A stretch of 64,000 bases of DNA from Dysgonomonas sp. UBA5412 (GTDB taxonomy: Bacteria; Bacteroidota; Bacteroidia; Bacteroidales; Dysgonomonadaceae). The translations under genes and the position numbers were made by a program. Under the pieces are notes generated by a model. The model saw only the letters and a program-made list of their open reading frames with translations, had not been told where the DNA came from and searched no databases. Of this stretch, positions 52,700 through 62,377 are shown piece after piece. The first letter of the stretch is position 1; every line of letters begins with the position of its first letter. Location of the stretch: positions 335,350 through 399,349 of the forward strand of contig DHNQ01000029.1 in the NCBI GenBank assembly GCA_002409595.1, given 5' to 3'.

Positions 52700-54583
52700 A
52701 TGGCGTCATATCTACAAGTAGAAAACCTAACCAAATCGTTTGGAGATCTTATTTTATTCCAAAATATATCCTTTGGAATAGACGAAGGCGAACGTGTCGG
52801 GCTTATAGCCAAAAATGGTTCGGGAAAAACAACTCTTCTAAATATACTGACAGGAAAAGATTCTCCGGACAGCGGACTGATTACATACCGTCGCGATCTG
52901 AGAGTTGCCTATCTTGAGCAAGACCCCGTATACCCCGAAAACTTGACAGTCATACAAGCCTGCTTCCAATCGGGAAATGAAATCACAGAGTTGATTGCAG
53001 AATATGAGAAGGTTATGAATTCTCAGGATCATTCTAACCTCGATGCTATATTGCAAAAGATGGATATACTTCAGGCATGGGACTACGAGCATAAAGCAAA
53101 ACAGATATTGGCTCAACTCAAAATTACGAATTTTGAACAAAAAATATCCGAACTATCCGGAGGACAGTTAAAGAGAGTTGCTTTAGCCAATGTGCTAATA
53201 ACCGAGCCCGATTTGATTATATTGGATGAGCCGACAAATCACCTCGATCTTGATATGGTGGAGTGGCTTGAAGAGTATCTGCAACGCTCACGTCTGAGTC
53301 TGCTAATGGTTACACATGATCGCTATTTTTTAGATCGGGTTTGCAACGAGATAATAGAGATAGATCAGCAACAGCTATTTGAATACAAGGGCAATTACTC
53401 TTATTTCTTGGAAAAGAAAGATGAGCGAATGAATGCCCAAAATCAGGAGATAGACAGAGCTAACAATCTACTGCGTAAAGAATTGGATTGGATGCGCCGT
53501 CAACCTCAGGCAAGAGGGACTAAAGCAAAATCGAGAATAGATGCCTTTTATGATCTGGAGAAGAAAGCTCAACAGACCCGCGATGCAGGAAATGTACAGC
53601 TACAAATGAAAGGTTCGTATATAGGAAATAAGATATTTGAGGCAAAGCATATTTACAAATCGTTCGGAGATCTGAAAATACTCGAAGACTTCAATTATAT
53701 CTTTGCTCGTTACGAAAAGTTAGGTATTGTCGGCAATAATGGCACCGGCAAATCGACCTTTATAAAAATGCTGATGGGAGAAGTTGCTCCCGATAAAGGA
53801 GAGTTTGATATTGGCGAAACTGTAAAATTTGGCTATTACAGTCAGGATGGACTTAAGTTTGATGAACAAATGAAGGTTTTGGATGTGGTGCAAAACATTG
53901 CTGAGGTAATTGATATTGGTAATGGCAGCCACCTGACAGCATCACAATTTCTGCAACACTTCCTTTTTCCGCCCGAAAAGCAACATAGTTTTGTATATAA
54001 ATTATCGGGAGGAGAAAAAAGACGCCTTTATTTATGCACGGTCTTAATTAAGAATCCTAACTTCTTGGTGCTGGATGAGCCAACAAACGACCTTGATATT
54101 ATCACACTCAATGTTCTGGAGGAATATTTACAACAATTTAAAGGTTGTGTCATTGTCGTTTCCCACGACCGTTACTTCATGGACAAAGTTATTGATCATT
54201 TACTTGCATTTCAAGGAAATGCTAAGCTAAAAGACTTTCCCGGAAACTATACTGAATACCGGGAATGGAAAGATATTCAAGATTCTATTGAGAAGGAGAA
54301 AGAGAAAGAACAGTCTGCGAAACCTAAAGAAGAAAAAACTCAGCCTGTACAGAGCAAACAAGAAGATAAAAAGAAGCTATCTTTTAAAGAGAAAAGAGAG
54401 TTTGAAGAGTTAGACAATCAAATACCTCTGCTGGAAGAAGAAAAAACAAAACTCGAAGAAGAGTTATCAAGCGGAATGCTTGACACAGAAGAACTTTTAT
54501 CAAAATCGAATCGAATAAGCAGACTTATCGAAGAGATAGAGACAAAAACCATGAGATGGATGGAACTTAGCGAATTGATGTAA
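52700..54583 (+). CDS. ABC-F ATPase, Uup-like
   Basis: The soluble 627-residue protein has two ABC cassettes and no membrane domain. Walker A of the first is at 34-45 (GLIAKNGSGKTT), with signature LSGGQLKRVALA and Walker B IILDEPTNHLDLD. The second has GIVGNNGTGKST near 342-353, LSGGEKRRLYL and LVLDEPTNDLD. The linker between them and a charged C-terminal coiled coil (about 540-625) fit Uup. ABC-F proteins act on ribosomes; Uup also affects transposon excision and branched DNA. It begins 28 nt before the MFS gene's ATG region, so the pair may be co-transcribed. Confidence 0.92.
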   Translation: MASYLQVENLTKSFGDLILFQNISFGIDEGERVGLIAKNGSGKTTLLNILTGKDSPDSGLITYRRDLRVAYLEQDPVYPENLTVIQACFQSGNEITELIAEYEKVMNSQDHSNLDAILQKMDILQAWDYEHKAKQILAQLKITNFEQKISELSGGQLKRVALANVLITEPDLIILDEPTNHLDLDMVEWLEEYLQRSRLSLLMVTHDRYFLDRVCNEIIEIDQQQLFEYKGNYSYFLEKKDERMNAQNQEIDRANNLLRKELDWMRRQPQARGTKAKSRIDAFYDLEKKAQQTRDAGNVQLQMKGSYIGNKIFEAKHIYKSFGDLKILEDFNYIFARYEKLGIVGNNGTGKSTFIKMLMGEVAPDKGEFDIGETVKFGYYSQDGLKFDEQMKVLDVVQNIAEVIDIGNGSHLTASQFLQHFLFPPEKQHSFVYKLSGGEKRRLYLCTVLIKNPNFLVLDEPTNDLDIITLNVLEEYLQQFKGCVIVVSHDRYFMDKVIDHLLAFQGNAKLKDFPGNYTEYREWKDIQDSIEKEKEKEQSAKPKEEKTQPVQSKQEDKKKLSFKEKREFEELDNQIPLLEEEKTKLEEELSSGMLDTEELLSKSNRISRLIEEIETKTMRWMELSELM

Positions 54584-54611
54584 GAGACGTTAAAAAAACA
54601 GTTATATAATA

Positions 54612-55787
54612 ATGGAGAATGTAAAACCTAAATTATGGTCATTAAGCTATTTGAATGTTTGTATGGCAAACTTTTTGATGGCATGTTCATTCAATTTGCT
54701 TATGCCTTCGATCCCGTTATATATAACAGAACAAATGGGTGTTGCACAATCTAAGACAGGAGTTGTGCTGGCATCCTATGCCATTGCTCTTATGTTTGTT
54801 CGTCCGTTTTCAGGATATATTGTAGATATATATTCGCGTAAAAAAATATTACTTATTTCCTTCTCGTGCTATGTGCTTATATTTTTCGGATACTTTTGGG
54901 CTACAACAGTTCTTCTTTTCGTAATAGTCCGTTTCTTACATGGCATTACATGGGGTTTATCAACGGTGTCATCCAGCACATTAGCCATAGACGTTGTGCC
55001 ATCAGAGCGACGAGCCGAGGGTATTGGATATTATGGTACATTTATGAATGTAGCAATGGCTATCGGACCATTTGTTGCAATACATATATACAACAATTGG
55101 GGATTCGACCGATTGTTGGAATGTGCAATTGTTATGGGAATGTTGGGCATTGTAACCGTAGCTCTGATAAAAGCTCCCGCCAGACCGAAACCTGAAGATG
55201 TGCAAAAGTTGTCGCTAGACCGCTTTTTCCTTGTAAAGGGATGGCCTATATTCCTCAATCAACTCTTACCTTGTTTTGCCTGGGGCACAATAGGTCCTTT
55301 TGTCGCACAATACGGCAAACAGATAAATATACCAAATGCCGGCATCTTTTTTCTTTTCTGGGCGGGCGGTATTGTAGCTTCGCGTGTATTTGCAGGAAGA
55401 CTTGTAGATAAAGGAAAGATACATCAGGTAAATGTATCAGCTATGATGATAGTCGCAATTGCATTTTGCTCATTTGCCCTCATACACAACATCTATGCTT
55501 TTTGCATTGCCGGGCTATTTATTGGTGTAGGGTTTGGAATGATGTTCCCTGCCTTACAAACATTATATATCAATATGGCTGAAAATAGTCAACGGGGAAC
55601 TGCGAACTCGACTTACCTTATCGGATTCGATCTTGGATTAGCAATCGGTATGCTACTGGGCGGATATATTACGGGGATATTCTCTTTCGAAAGACTATAT
55701 CTTATTGCCTCCGGGCTTTGCGTGATAAGCGTATTTGTATATTGGTTTTCGTCGAGAATCATATTTGAGAAAAACCGGCTCAGATAA
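54612..55787 (+). CDS. MFS transporter
   Basis: The 391-residue inner-membrane protein has twelve hydrophobic segments. The MFS motif after helix 2 reads GYIVDIYSRKK (the usual G-x-x-x-D-R-x-G-R-R site), and GRLVDKGK is its counterpart in the second half. RFLHGITWGLSTVSSSTLAIDVVPSERRAEG is typical of drug/metabolite-proton antiporters. Substrate unknown. It follows the ABC-F gene by 28 nt and ends at a bidirectional terminator. Confidence 0.9.
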   Translation: MENVKPKLWSLSYLNVCMANFLMACSFNLLMPSIPLYITEQMGVAQSKTGVVLASYAIALMFVRPFSGYIVDIYSRKKILLISFSCYVLIFFGYFWATTVLLFVIVRFLHGITWGLSTVSSSTLAIDVVPSERRAEGIGYYGTFMNVAMAIGPFVAIHIYNNWGFDRLLECAIVMGMLGIVTVALIKAPARPKPEDVQKLSLDRFFLVKGWPIFLNQLLPCFAWGTIGPFVAQYGKQINIPNAGIFFLFWAGGIVASRVFAGRLVDKGKIHQVNVSAMMIVAIAFCSFALIHNIYAFCIAGLFIGVGFGMMFPALQTLYINMAENSQRGTANSTYLIGFDLGLAIGMLLGGYITGIFSFERLYLIASGLCVISVFVYWFSSRIIFEKNRLR

Positions 55788-55803
55788 CTAAATAATAACG
55801 AAA

Positions 55804-55843
55804 AAAGAAAAGGGTTTCGGTATATACCGAAACCCTTTTCTTT
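55804..55843. terminator. Bidirectional terminator between the MFS and barrel genes
   Basis: A near-perfect 40-bp palindrome with core GGGTTTCGGTATATACCGAA, flanked by A-rich and T-rich arms, lies between convergent genes. Confidence 0.92.
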
Positions 55844-55857
55844 ATCTGGCTTATATT

Positions 55858-57660
55858 CTAAAACTTAAAGTTCAACCCTCCTAATACATTGAATCCTTGC
55901 AATGGATAGCCATATTGCAATTCATATTTCTGGAAAAGAATATTATTTAATCTTGCATTTACTGACAACCAATCAGTAAGTTGATATTCTCCTTTGAAAT
56001 TAAGTTCATTAATATCTTTCATCTTCAACACCTCAGAAACGGTTGCAAAATTGCCTACAAAAAATGTTTTTCGTCCTCCGGCATACATATAATTTAGCGA
56101 TAAAAGAAGTTTATCTATTGGTTTCACATCAGCATTCAGTTCGAATGTAAACGTCGGGCGTCCCCATGTTTTTTTCTCCAGATTCTTATCTAAGAAAGAA
56201 GGATGTACCCCACTGTAAGAACCAGTATATTTTACATTATAAAAATAAGCAACGAGTTTTGCAGACAGATCTGTGTATGGAATTAAGTTTGTTTTGATCA
56301 AACCTCCGACTTGCCCTGTACCGACATTCGCATATATAGGAGTGCTTACGTTTGCCCACGACTTTATAACACCGGTCATATCAAATCCTGAATGAGTGTA
56401 AAGAAAAAGATGATCTTTGTCCGTTTTTTTATAGCCTGCAAACAAATCAAATTCAAAGCCGTCTAAAGCTCCTGATTTAAAACCTACTTTAGCATCATAG
56501 AGTGTTTTTGAATACTCTACTCTCGACCAAAGATTGATATATCTGTTTTCTTGAAGAATATCAAGATATGTGTTATTATTAACACCTCCGGTAACTTCAC
56601 CATAGACAGTATTCCTTTCATTGAAATGAATGGCAGCTTTTACATTAGGGCTAAACAAGAACTTGTTCTTCACGTCCATCATTGCACTTACATTTACACC
56701 TAAGTCTGCATCCCAATTACCTCCCTGAAATTTAATATAAGGTGTAGCTGTAACACTAGTCAGGCTATGATAAGAATCGGGAAAATATCCGGCATTTCCA
56801 CTGAACGACTGATTCATCAACCATCCCTTCACTCCTATTGTTTTATCAGAACCAAAATCTGTGTAAAAATTAGCATTTACATCCAACTGTCCACCTTTAG
56901 GTCCTTTATCATCCACCTGAGTACCATATTTAGTTTTGAAGTTTTGATAAGATACACTTCCTACATATTTTAACAATCCTCCATTTTCGTCTCTTGATTT
57001 TATTCCGGCTCCTACACTAAACACATCAACATTCTGACGTGAATTCATATCAAAAGGATATGGATCTGATGATTGAGGCATAAACGGATTTCCATAATAA
57101 TTGAAAGACGTATTGTAGAAAGATGCATCTATCCACAAGATGGACGGATCGAATATATGTTCATATTCTAAATTAATCTTACTGGCTGAATATTTAGCCT
57201 TAGCGTCTTTATACATGTATCCTTTTTGTATATAGTCGATACTACTGCTTGTAGATAAATGTGAACCGAAAAGATCCAGACGGTCTCTGTCTGAATTTAC
57301 AATTCTATATCCCGCAGCGCCATCCAAATTAGAATTATTTCCAGCTCCAAGATTCAAATATCCTCTTTTCTTGCTGTAATCTACATTCGTACCCATTTCA
57401 CCCGGAGCTGCTGCTCCCAAACGATTGTTCGATACAGATATTTGTGGCACTGAACTAAGATATCTAAGTTCTTTCGATTTTATAACAGGTGTGTATATAG
57501 CCGCTGTATTATTGATACGAGAAGCTTCCTGCAATGTGGGATTATAATCTCGTTCGAGAAGCACCTGACGAGTCAGAGTTGAATCTTTCTGAGCAGTAAC
57601 TGTCAAACTAAATAAGCTTACAGTCAGAATAAAAGCAGATTTATATAAAATATTCTTCAT
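55858..57660 (-). CDS. Outer-membrane beta-barrel protein without TonB plug
   Basis: This 600-residue exported protein has a signal peptide (KNILYKSAFILTVSLFSLTVTAQ), then an N-terminal segment LLERDYNPTLQEASRINNTAAIY of about 90 residues. Many amphipathic strands ending in aromatic residues follow, closing with FNVLGGLNFKF. The strands look like a TonB-receptor-type barrel, but no plug domain or TonB box is present and the protein is short for that class. It lies 27 nt after the TPR gene. A partnership with that periplasmic TPR protein is inference. Confidence 0.78.
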   Translation of the reverse strand: MKNILYKSAFILTVSLFSLTVTAQKDSTLTRQVLLERDYNPTLQEASRINNTAAIYTPVIKSKELRYLSSVPQISVSNNRLGAAAPGEMGTNVDYSKKRGYLNLGAGNNSNLDGAAGYRIVNSDRDRLDLFGSHLSTSSSIDYIQKGYMYKDAKAKYSASKINLEYEHIFDPSILWIDASFYNTSFNYYGNPFMPQSSDPYPFDMNSRQNVDVFSVGAGIKSRDENGGLLKYVGSVSYQNFKTKYGTQVDDKGPKGGQLDVNANFYTDFGSDKTIGVKGWLMNQSFSGNAGYFPDSYHSLTSVTATPYIKFQGGNWDADLGVNVSAMMDVKNKFLFSPNVKAAIHFNERNTVYGEVTGGVNNNTYLDILQENRYINLWSRVEYSKTLYDAKVGFKSGALDGFEFDLFAGYKKTDKDHLFLYTHSGFDMTGVIKSWANVSTPIYANVGTGQVGGLIKTNLIPYTDLSAKLVAYFYNVKYTGSYSGVHPSFLDKNLEKKTWGRPTFTFELNADVKPIDKLLLSLNYMYAGGRKTFFVGNFATVSEVLKMKDINELNFKGEYQLTDWLSVNARLNNILFQKYELQYGYPLQGFNVLGGLNFKF

Positions 57661-57687
57661 TGTTGTTCTTTTTCTAATTTGTACTAA

Positions 57688-60684
57688 TTACTTTAATGCA
57701 GCCAATCTTTTAGAAATCATATCTGTCACATCTGTTTCGCCACCCTTATAGTTAGCTTGAAGGCTTTCCAGATATTGACGAGCCTGAAACTTATCACCTT
57801 TAGCTACATATATATCAGAAAGTAATATAATAGAGCGTGCCATCCAATATTCGTGAGGCGTACCTTCTTTCATAAATGCCTGAATTTGTTTTTCTGCTTT
57901 ATCATACGATTTGGCTTCGAAATATATTTCAGCTAGCAAATATTGAGACTCGGCTCCAAAAAGAGAACGAGTGTCTTTTGCGACTTCCTGCAAATCGGCA
58001 ATGGCTTTATCAGACTGCTTAAGATTTTTAAGAGACTGCCCTCTATAAAAACGGGCTTCATTAGCTACATTACCGGTTTTGGTATTTTGCAATAGTTTAT
58101 TGGCTGCTGTTACCACGTCACCGTCTTTCTTCATCAGATAGGCACAACGCAGCATTCCCAATTGAGCTATATCCTTATTTTCAGCCTTAGCAGCTACCAT
58201 ATTCAAATGCTCGTAAGCTGTATATGCAGCTTCATAGTTTTTGCGGTCGAACTCTATTCCTGAGGCAAAAATAAGAGCATCGTCAATATACTTAGGATTG
58301 TTACTATTTATCACTTCTTTGAAATGATTCAAAGCCGAAGTAAAGTCTTTGGCATCAAACGCCATACTACCCAGATAGAAATGAGTATCGCTGGCAAACA
58401 CCCCGTTAGGATATGATTGGAGATATTTATTGAAAGCTGATTTCGACTCTTCTTTGCGTCCTTTCATATATACATTCTCAGCAGCAAGATATGTCAAAGA
58501 GTCCTGACGGCTTGCAGACAAAATAGTTCCTTTCCCCAGTGAATTTACATAAGAAGCATAAGAACCTATATCATTAATATCTTTATATACTCCTTCTAGG
58601 CTCTGAATAGCAGTACGGGCTTCTTCTGTATTCGGATAATTGGCTACAACCTGTTTATAAGCAGCAATTGACTTTTGAGAGTTATTGTTATTAAAGTATA
58701 ATTGCCCCAATTGTACTCCGGCTTTCTGAGCAAGGCTGGATTTAGGATATTCTTTCAGTAGTTTTTCCAATACATTTATAGCATCTCCATCTTTGCTTAG
58801 CATCACTAAAGCTCTACTTTTTTCATAGAGGGCATTATCATAATAATTTGAATTAGGATATTTTGCCATCATACTATTCAAAGCTGCTATTTTTCCATTA
58901 TAGTTTCGTTGAAGCCCTAAAACAAATGCTTTTTGGAATTCAGAATAATCGGCATTTGCCGGATTCGCAATCACAGCCTGAGAATAATAAGCCTCTGCTT
59001 CCGAGAAATTACGATTATATAAATAACAGTCGCCGATGCGGTTTAACGCATCAGGATAGTTTGCCGACTGACGATTGACCTCAGCAGAAACGTATTTCTT
59101 AAAATTGGTCAATGCTCTGCTATAATTCTTTTGTTGAAAATCCGTATATGCCAGATTATATAATGCAAGCGGATAATTGGCTTGTCGGGAAGATACCTGA
59201 GATACATAAGTAGAATAGTCGCGAGCAGCGGCTGTGTAATCTTCCTTGCGATAGGCAATGTCACCTCTCCAGAAATAAGCTTCGTTCCGTGCCTCCGCAT
59301 TGTAGTTTCCCAGATTTATTGCTGCATTCAGATCTTTATCTGCAAGCTCGTAACGCCCATCAATAAACTCCTGAACTCCAAGTTGGAATAAAATCAATTG
59401 TTTTGCTTCCAAGATTGGTCTTCCCGGCGATTTTATACTATTGATCGCAGACAAGGCTGTACTATAGTTTTTGGTAGACAATAGAGTCGATGCTAAAGCA
59501 CTGTTAACTTCTTCTGTATATTTTGAAGTCGGATATTCGGTTAAGAAACGTTGTGAAGCTGTAATAGCCTGACCAAATGTAGAACCCCCTTCGCGGTTCA
59601 TTAATATTACATAATTGTATAAAGCTTCTTCGCTGATTGTAGGATCAAATTTAGTACGCGCAGCAGCATCGAATGCCATTATAGCATTTGCCACATCATC
59701 AACTTTAAGATAAGATTGTCCTAAAAGCATATATCCTGCCTGACCTAGAAGGTCGTCAGTAGAAGGTACATCCTTTTTCAAAGCATTTACAGCTTTCTCA
59801 TATGCTCCGGTCTGATAATAAGCTTCTGCTAATTGATACATATCTTCGCGGAATAAGCTTTGAGCCGATTCCAAATATTTTTCGTAATTCAATATTGTAT
59901 TACGGGTATCGCCTTGCTTATAATAGCTGTTGGCTAACAAACGATATACTTCTGTAGTATTTGCGCTGTAAGGATAAGAACCTATATAGTCTTGCCCTTC
60001 TGTCATGGTTTGATTATAATCTCCTTGCAAATATGCTGCCTGCACTAGGAAGAAGGTAGAGCTTTCTTTATATTCAGCTTTAGATTTCAATCTCTTAAAG
60101 ATAGGGATCGCCTGATCGTATTCGCCATCCTGAAAGTTGGCGTATGCAAGATAATAGGATGCCGGCTCAGCATATTTTTGACTGTTACGTGTCAGTATAG
60201 AGAACAAACCTTTAGCCTGAACTCTATTTCCTGCCTGAAGATTAGCGTATGCCGTTCTATAACTATAATCTTCTTGTTCTTTTACGTTCAGATAATCGAC
60301 ATCTGCCTGAGATAACCAATATAAGGCTTTCTCCCAATCTTTTTCAGTAAAATGAGATGATCCGATAAAGAAACAAAGCTGGTTGCGATGATATGTTTCG
60401 GGATATTTCTCCAAATAGTCTTTCAGAGCATTTGTTGAAATAGATTTACCCATATAATATTGAGAACTGACAAGCATATAGTCTGCTTCGGGCATTAACT
60501 TATCGTCAGAAGATTTTTTCTTAAATTCTTCTAATGTATTTATACAACCGACAAAGTTATCGTCCAGAAACATCTCTTTTCCTTGCGTAAAAAGCCTGTT
60601 CGGGCTTTCCGTATAGACAGACTTTTGCGCGTGAGCATATTGCATACTCAACACAACACTTAAAGCTACAAGTAGTCTTTTCAT
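57688..60684 (-). CDS. Periplasmic tetratricopeptide-repeat protein
   Basis: The 998-residue exported protein has the signal peptide MKRLLVALSVVLSMQYAHAQ. Essentially the whole remainder is TPR-like helix pairs, with repeated A-x-x-x-Y/F and Y-P patterns such as ALYNLAYTDFQQKNYSRAL and ALYEKSRALVMLSKDGDAI. Such scaffolds in the periplasm bind envelope partners. The start overlaps the stop of the Nudix gene by four bases, and the barrel gene follows 27 nt later, so the three form an operon. Specific role unknown. Confidence 0.85.
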   Translation of the reverse strand: MKRLLVALSVVLSMQYAHAQKSVYTESPNRLFTQGKEMFLDDNFVGCINTLEEFKKKSSDDKLMPEADYMLVSSQYYMGKSISTNALKDYLEKYPETYHRNQLCFFIGSSHFTEKDWEKALYWLSQADVDYLNVKEQEDYSYRTAYANLQAGNRVQAKGLFSILTRNSQKYAEPASYYLAYANFQDGEYDQAIPIFKRLKSKAEYKESSTFFLVQAAYLQGDYNQTMTEGQDYIGSYPYSANTTEVYRLLANSYYKQGDTRNTILNYEKYLESAQSLFREDMYQLAEAYYQTGAYEKAVNALKKDVPSTDDLLGQAGYMLLGQSYLKVDDVANAIMAFDAAARTKFDPTISEEALYNYVILMNREGGSTFGQAITASQRFLTEYPTSKYTEEVNSALASTLLSTKNYSTALSAINSIKSPGRPILEAKQLILFQLGVQEFIDGRYELADKDLNAAINLGNYNAEARNEAYFWRGDIAYRKEDYTAAARDYSTYVSQVSSRQANYPLALYNLAYTDFQQKNYSRALTNFKKYVSAEVNRQSANYPDALNRIGDCYLYNRNFSEAEAYYSQAVIANPANADYSEFQKAFVLGLQRNYNGKIAALNSMMAKYPNSNYYDNALYEKSRALVMLSKDGDAINVLEKLLKEYPKSSLAQKAGVQLGQLYFNNNNSQKSIAAYKQVVANYPNTEEARTAIQSLEGVYKDINDIGSYASYVNSLGKGTILSASRQDSLTYLAAENVYMKGRKEESKSAFNKYLQSYPNGVFASDTHFYLGSMAFDAKDFTSALNHFKEVINSNNPKYIDDALIFASGIEFDRKNYEAAYTAYEHLNMVAAKAENKDIAQLGMLRCAYLMKKDGDVVTAANKLLQNTKTGNVANEARFYRGQSLKNLKQSDKAIADLQEVAKDTRSLFGAESQYLLAEIYFEAKSYDKAEKQIQAFMKEGTPHEYWMARSIILLSDIYVAKGDKFQARQYLESLQANYKGGETDVTDMISKRLAALK

Positions 60685-61202
60685 ATTTTAAGTTTTTGTA
60701 TATTCTTAATTACTTCCTTCACCGATATTAAACCAAATAAGTCGGGGTTCAGTTCAGATATTTTTATAAATTCTAGTTTAGAAACATCATCTTCGGCTTT
60801 TAACCCACTCATTGTAGGAATCTTACAGAGATAAACCAAATCTAATGTTTGCACCTCAAATCCGGAGTACACATATCTGTTTGGTATAGAAAACAAGTAT
60901 TTTGTTTCCTCCACATCAAGATTTGTTTCTTCTTTTACTTCGCGTCTGACAGCTTCTTCTCCGGTTTCGTCCATATCTACAAAGCCTCCGGGCAAATCTA
61001 AAGTTCCTTTTGATGGCTCGTGCGCTCGTGTTGCAACTAATAGCTCGTGTTTATCATTTACAATAAGGGCAATAGTAGAAGAGCAGGAATTGAAATAATA
61101 GATAAACCCACAGTCTCTACATTTCTTCGATTTGAAGTTATTTTCTTCAAAATGCTCCGAGCCACATTTTGGGCAATATTTAAATTGTGCTAAAGGATGC
61201 AT
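60681..61202 (-). CDS. Nudix hydrolase with N-terminal zinc ribbon
   Basis: The 173-residue cytoplasmic protein has a rubredoxin-like zinc ribbon, CPKCG...CRDCG, within residues 9-36. The Nudix box GGFVDMDETGEEAVRREVKEET begins near residue 92. The final Gly of the consensus is Asn here (TNL). The zinc ribbon resembles NADH pyrophosphatase NudC, but the protein is shorter and lacks the NudC S-Q-P-W-P-F-P-x-S motif. The nucleotide substrate is therefore uncertain. It overlaps the TPR gene by four bases. Confidence 0.87.
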   Translation of the reverse strand: MHPLAQFKYCPKCGSEHFEENNFKSKKCRDCGFIYYFNSCSSTIALIVNDKHELLVATRAHEPSKGTLDLPGGFVDMDETGEEAVRREVKEETNLDVEETKYLFSIPNRYVYSGFEVQTLDLVYLCKIPTMSGLKAEDDVSKLEFIKISELNPDLFGLISVKEVIKNIQKLKI

Positions 61203-61237
61203 TTTTCTTTCTTTTTCGGTTAGTTGATATTTGGTAT

Positions 61238-61816
61238 TTATTGATTTCCTTTTGTATATTCTTCGGCTACTAAAGTAAGCTCCTTATACCAGTCTTCTCC
61301 AAAACGACGAATAAGAGGTTCTTTCAAGAATTGATATATCTTAAGACCTTCTTTTTTACCTAATAATACAGCCGCTTTACAGACAGACCATCTGTGATAG
61401 TTGACTGCCGTAAAATTTTTATAACTTTCTAATCTGATAGGGTATAAATGGCAGGAGATTGGTTTATAAAAATCGACCCGATTTTCTCTGTACGCTTTTT
61501 CTATTGCACATTTACAGATTCCGGTTTCATCATAGTAAGTAAATACACAATCCTTGCCGTTTACAATAGAAGTCACCATATCTCCATCACTATCCTTATA
61601 GGCAACTCCTTGTTTTTTGATTACTTCTTGTGCCTGAGGGGACAAATCATCCCACACCTGAGGTAAAATATCTTCTATTATTCTGACTTCATCATCTTCT
61701 AAGGGGGCTCCTGCATCGCCTTCGACACAACATTCTCCTTTACACACCGACAAATCGCAAAGGAAGCTTTCTTCTATAATATCCGTTGCAACTATCGCAT
61801 CTCCTATTTGAAACAT
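61238..61816 (-). CDS. DUF3109 family cysteine-rich protein
   Basis: The 192-residue protein has the cluster CDLSVCKGECC near residues 20-30, then CVFTYYDETGICKC near 90 and ISCHLYPIR near 120. This is the DUF3109 layout (related to YkgJ-type zinc/iron-chelating proteins). A metal site is likely; the activity is unknown. It lies 35 nt upstream of the Nudix gene, so it probably heads the DUF3109-Nudix-TPR-barrel operon. Confidence 0.85.
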   Translation of the reverse strand: MFQIGDAIVATDIIEESFLCDLSVCKGECCVEGDAGAPLEDDEVRIIEDILPQVWDDLSPQAQEVIKKQGVAYKDSDGDMVTSIVNGKDCVFTYYDETGICKCAIEKAYRENRVDFYKPISCHLYPIRLESYKNFTAVNYHRWSVCKAAVLLGKKEGLKIYQFLKEPLIRRFGEDWYKELTLVAEEYTKGNQ

Positions 61817-61998
61817 TTATATTGGGTTTTAACTAGTACCTATTATTTTAATATTTGGGTATAAAGATACATTTTTGTATTCAGACCTCATATATTTTTG
61901 TTTGTTAATAAAGCTTTACACAAAATAACGTAAGGTTACCAGATCAAGAAAGAACAACTAATAATTATAGACCTATAGGCTCAAATATGTGTATTCTA

Positions 61999-62030
61999 TT
62001 TGCCTTATCTCGGAAATTCTTTTATTTTTG
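61999..62030 (+). promoter_or_regulatory. Promoter of tRNA-Arg
   Basis: TTTG at 61999-62002, a 20-nt spacer, and TATTTTTG at 62023-62030 lie 35 nt before the mature tRNA. Both boxes match. Confidence 0.7.
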
Positions 62031-62065
62031 CAGACTAGTTACAGTAAGACTGTTACTTTTATATT

Positions 62066-62137
62066 GGCGCAGTAGTTCAATGGATAGAATAGAAGTTTCC
62101 TAAACTTTAGATTCGGGTTCGATTCCCGGCTGTGCTA
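62066..62137 (+). tRNA. tRNA-Arg (anticodon CCU)
   Basis: The 72-nt cloverleaf is drawn by eye. The acceptor stem GGCGCAG/CTGTGCT has two G-U pairs. The anticodon stem GAAGT/ACTTT encloses the loop TTCCTAA with anticodon CCT at 62099-62101. The T-arm is TCGGG/CCCGG with loop TTCGATT. The discriminator is A and the CCA is not encoded. It reads AGG codons. A weak ATAAAGAC/GTCTTTAT stem at 62151-62190 follows. Confidence 0.93.
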
Positions 62138-62150
62138 CAAACAACTACCG

Positions 62151-62190
62151 ATAAAGACCCCGAGTAATTCCTTATTTCTACTGTCTTTAT
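62151..62190 (+). terminator. Possible terminator of tRNA-Arg
   Basis: ATAAAGAC pairs with GTCTTTAT across a 24-nt loop, then TTTTC. The long loop makes it weak. Confidence 0.35.
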
Positions 62191-62377
62191 TTTCAGAAAA
62201 AGAATTCTGACACACAGACCTTTTATAAACATAAGAAAAACAGGATCAAGGGATAAATCTGATATATCCGAATACAACTTATTTTACTAAACATTCTATT
62301 TCAGTCTTTAATATTTAGGATTTCAGATTTTATTCAGAAACCAACCCGTTATTTATAAACTGTAAGACTAAAATGTT

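Noticed and set aside
61860..61998. Possible small gene between DUF3109 and the tRNA
   Set aside because: Short AT-rich stretch with no open frame of useful length and no start signal; only the tRNA promoter at its end is supported.
62066..62137. tRNA-Arg as an integration site
   Set aside because: No integrase, no repeat of the tRNA 3' end and no composition change nearby. It is an ordinary tRNA locus.
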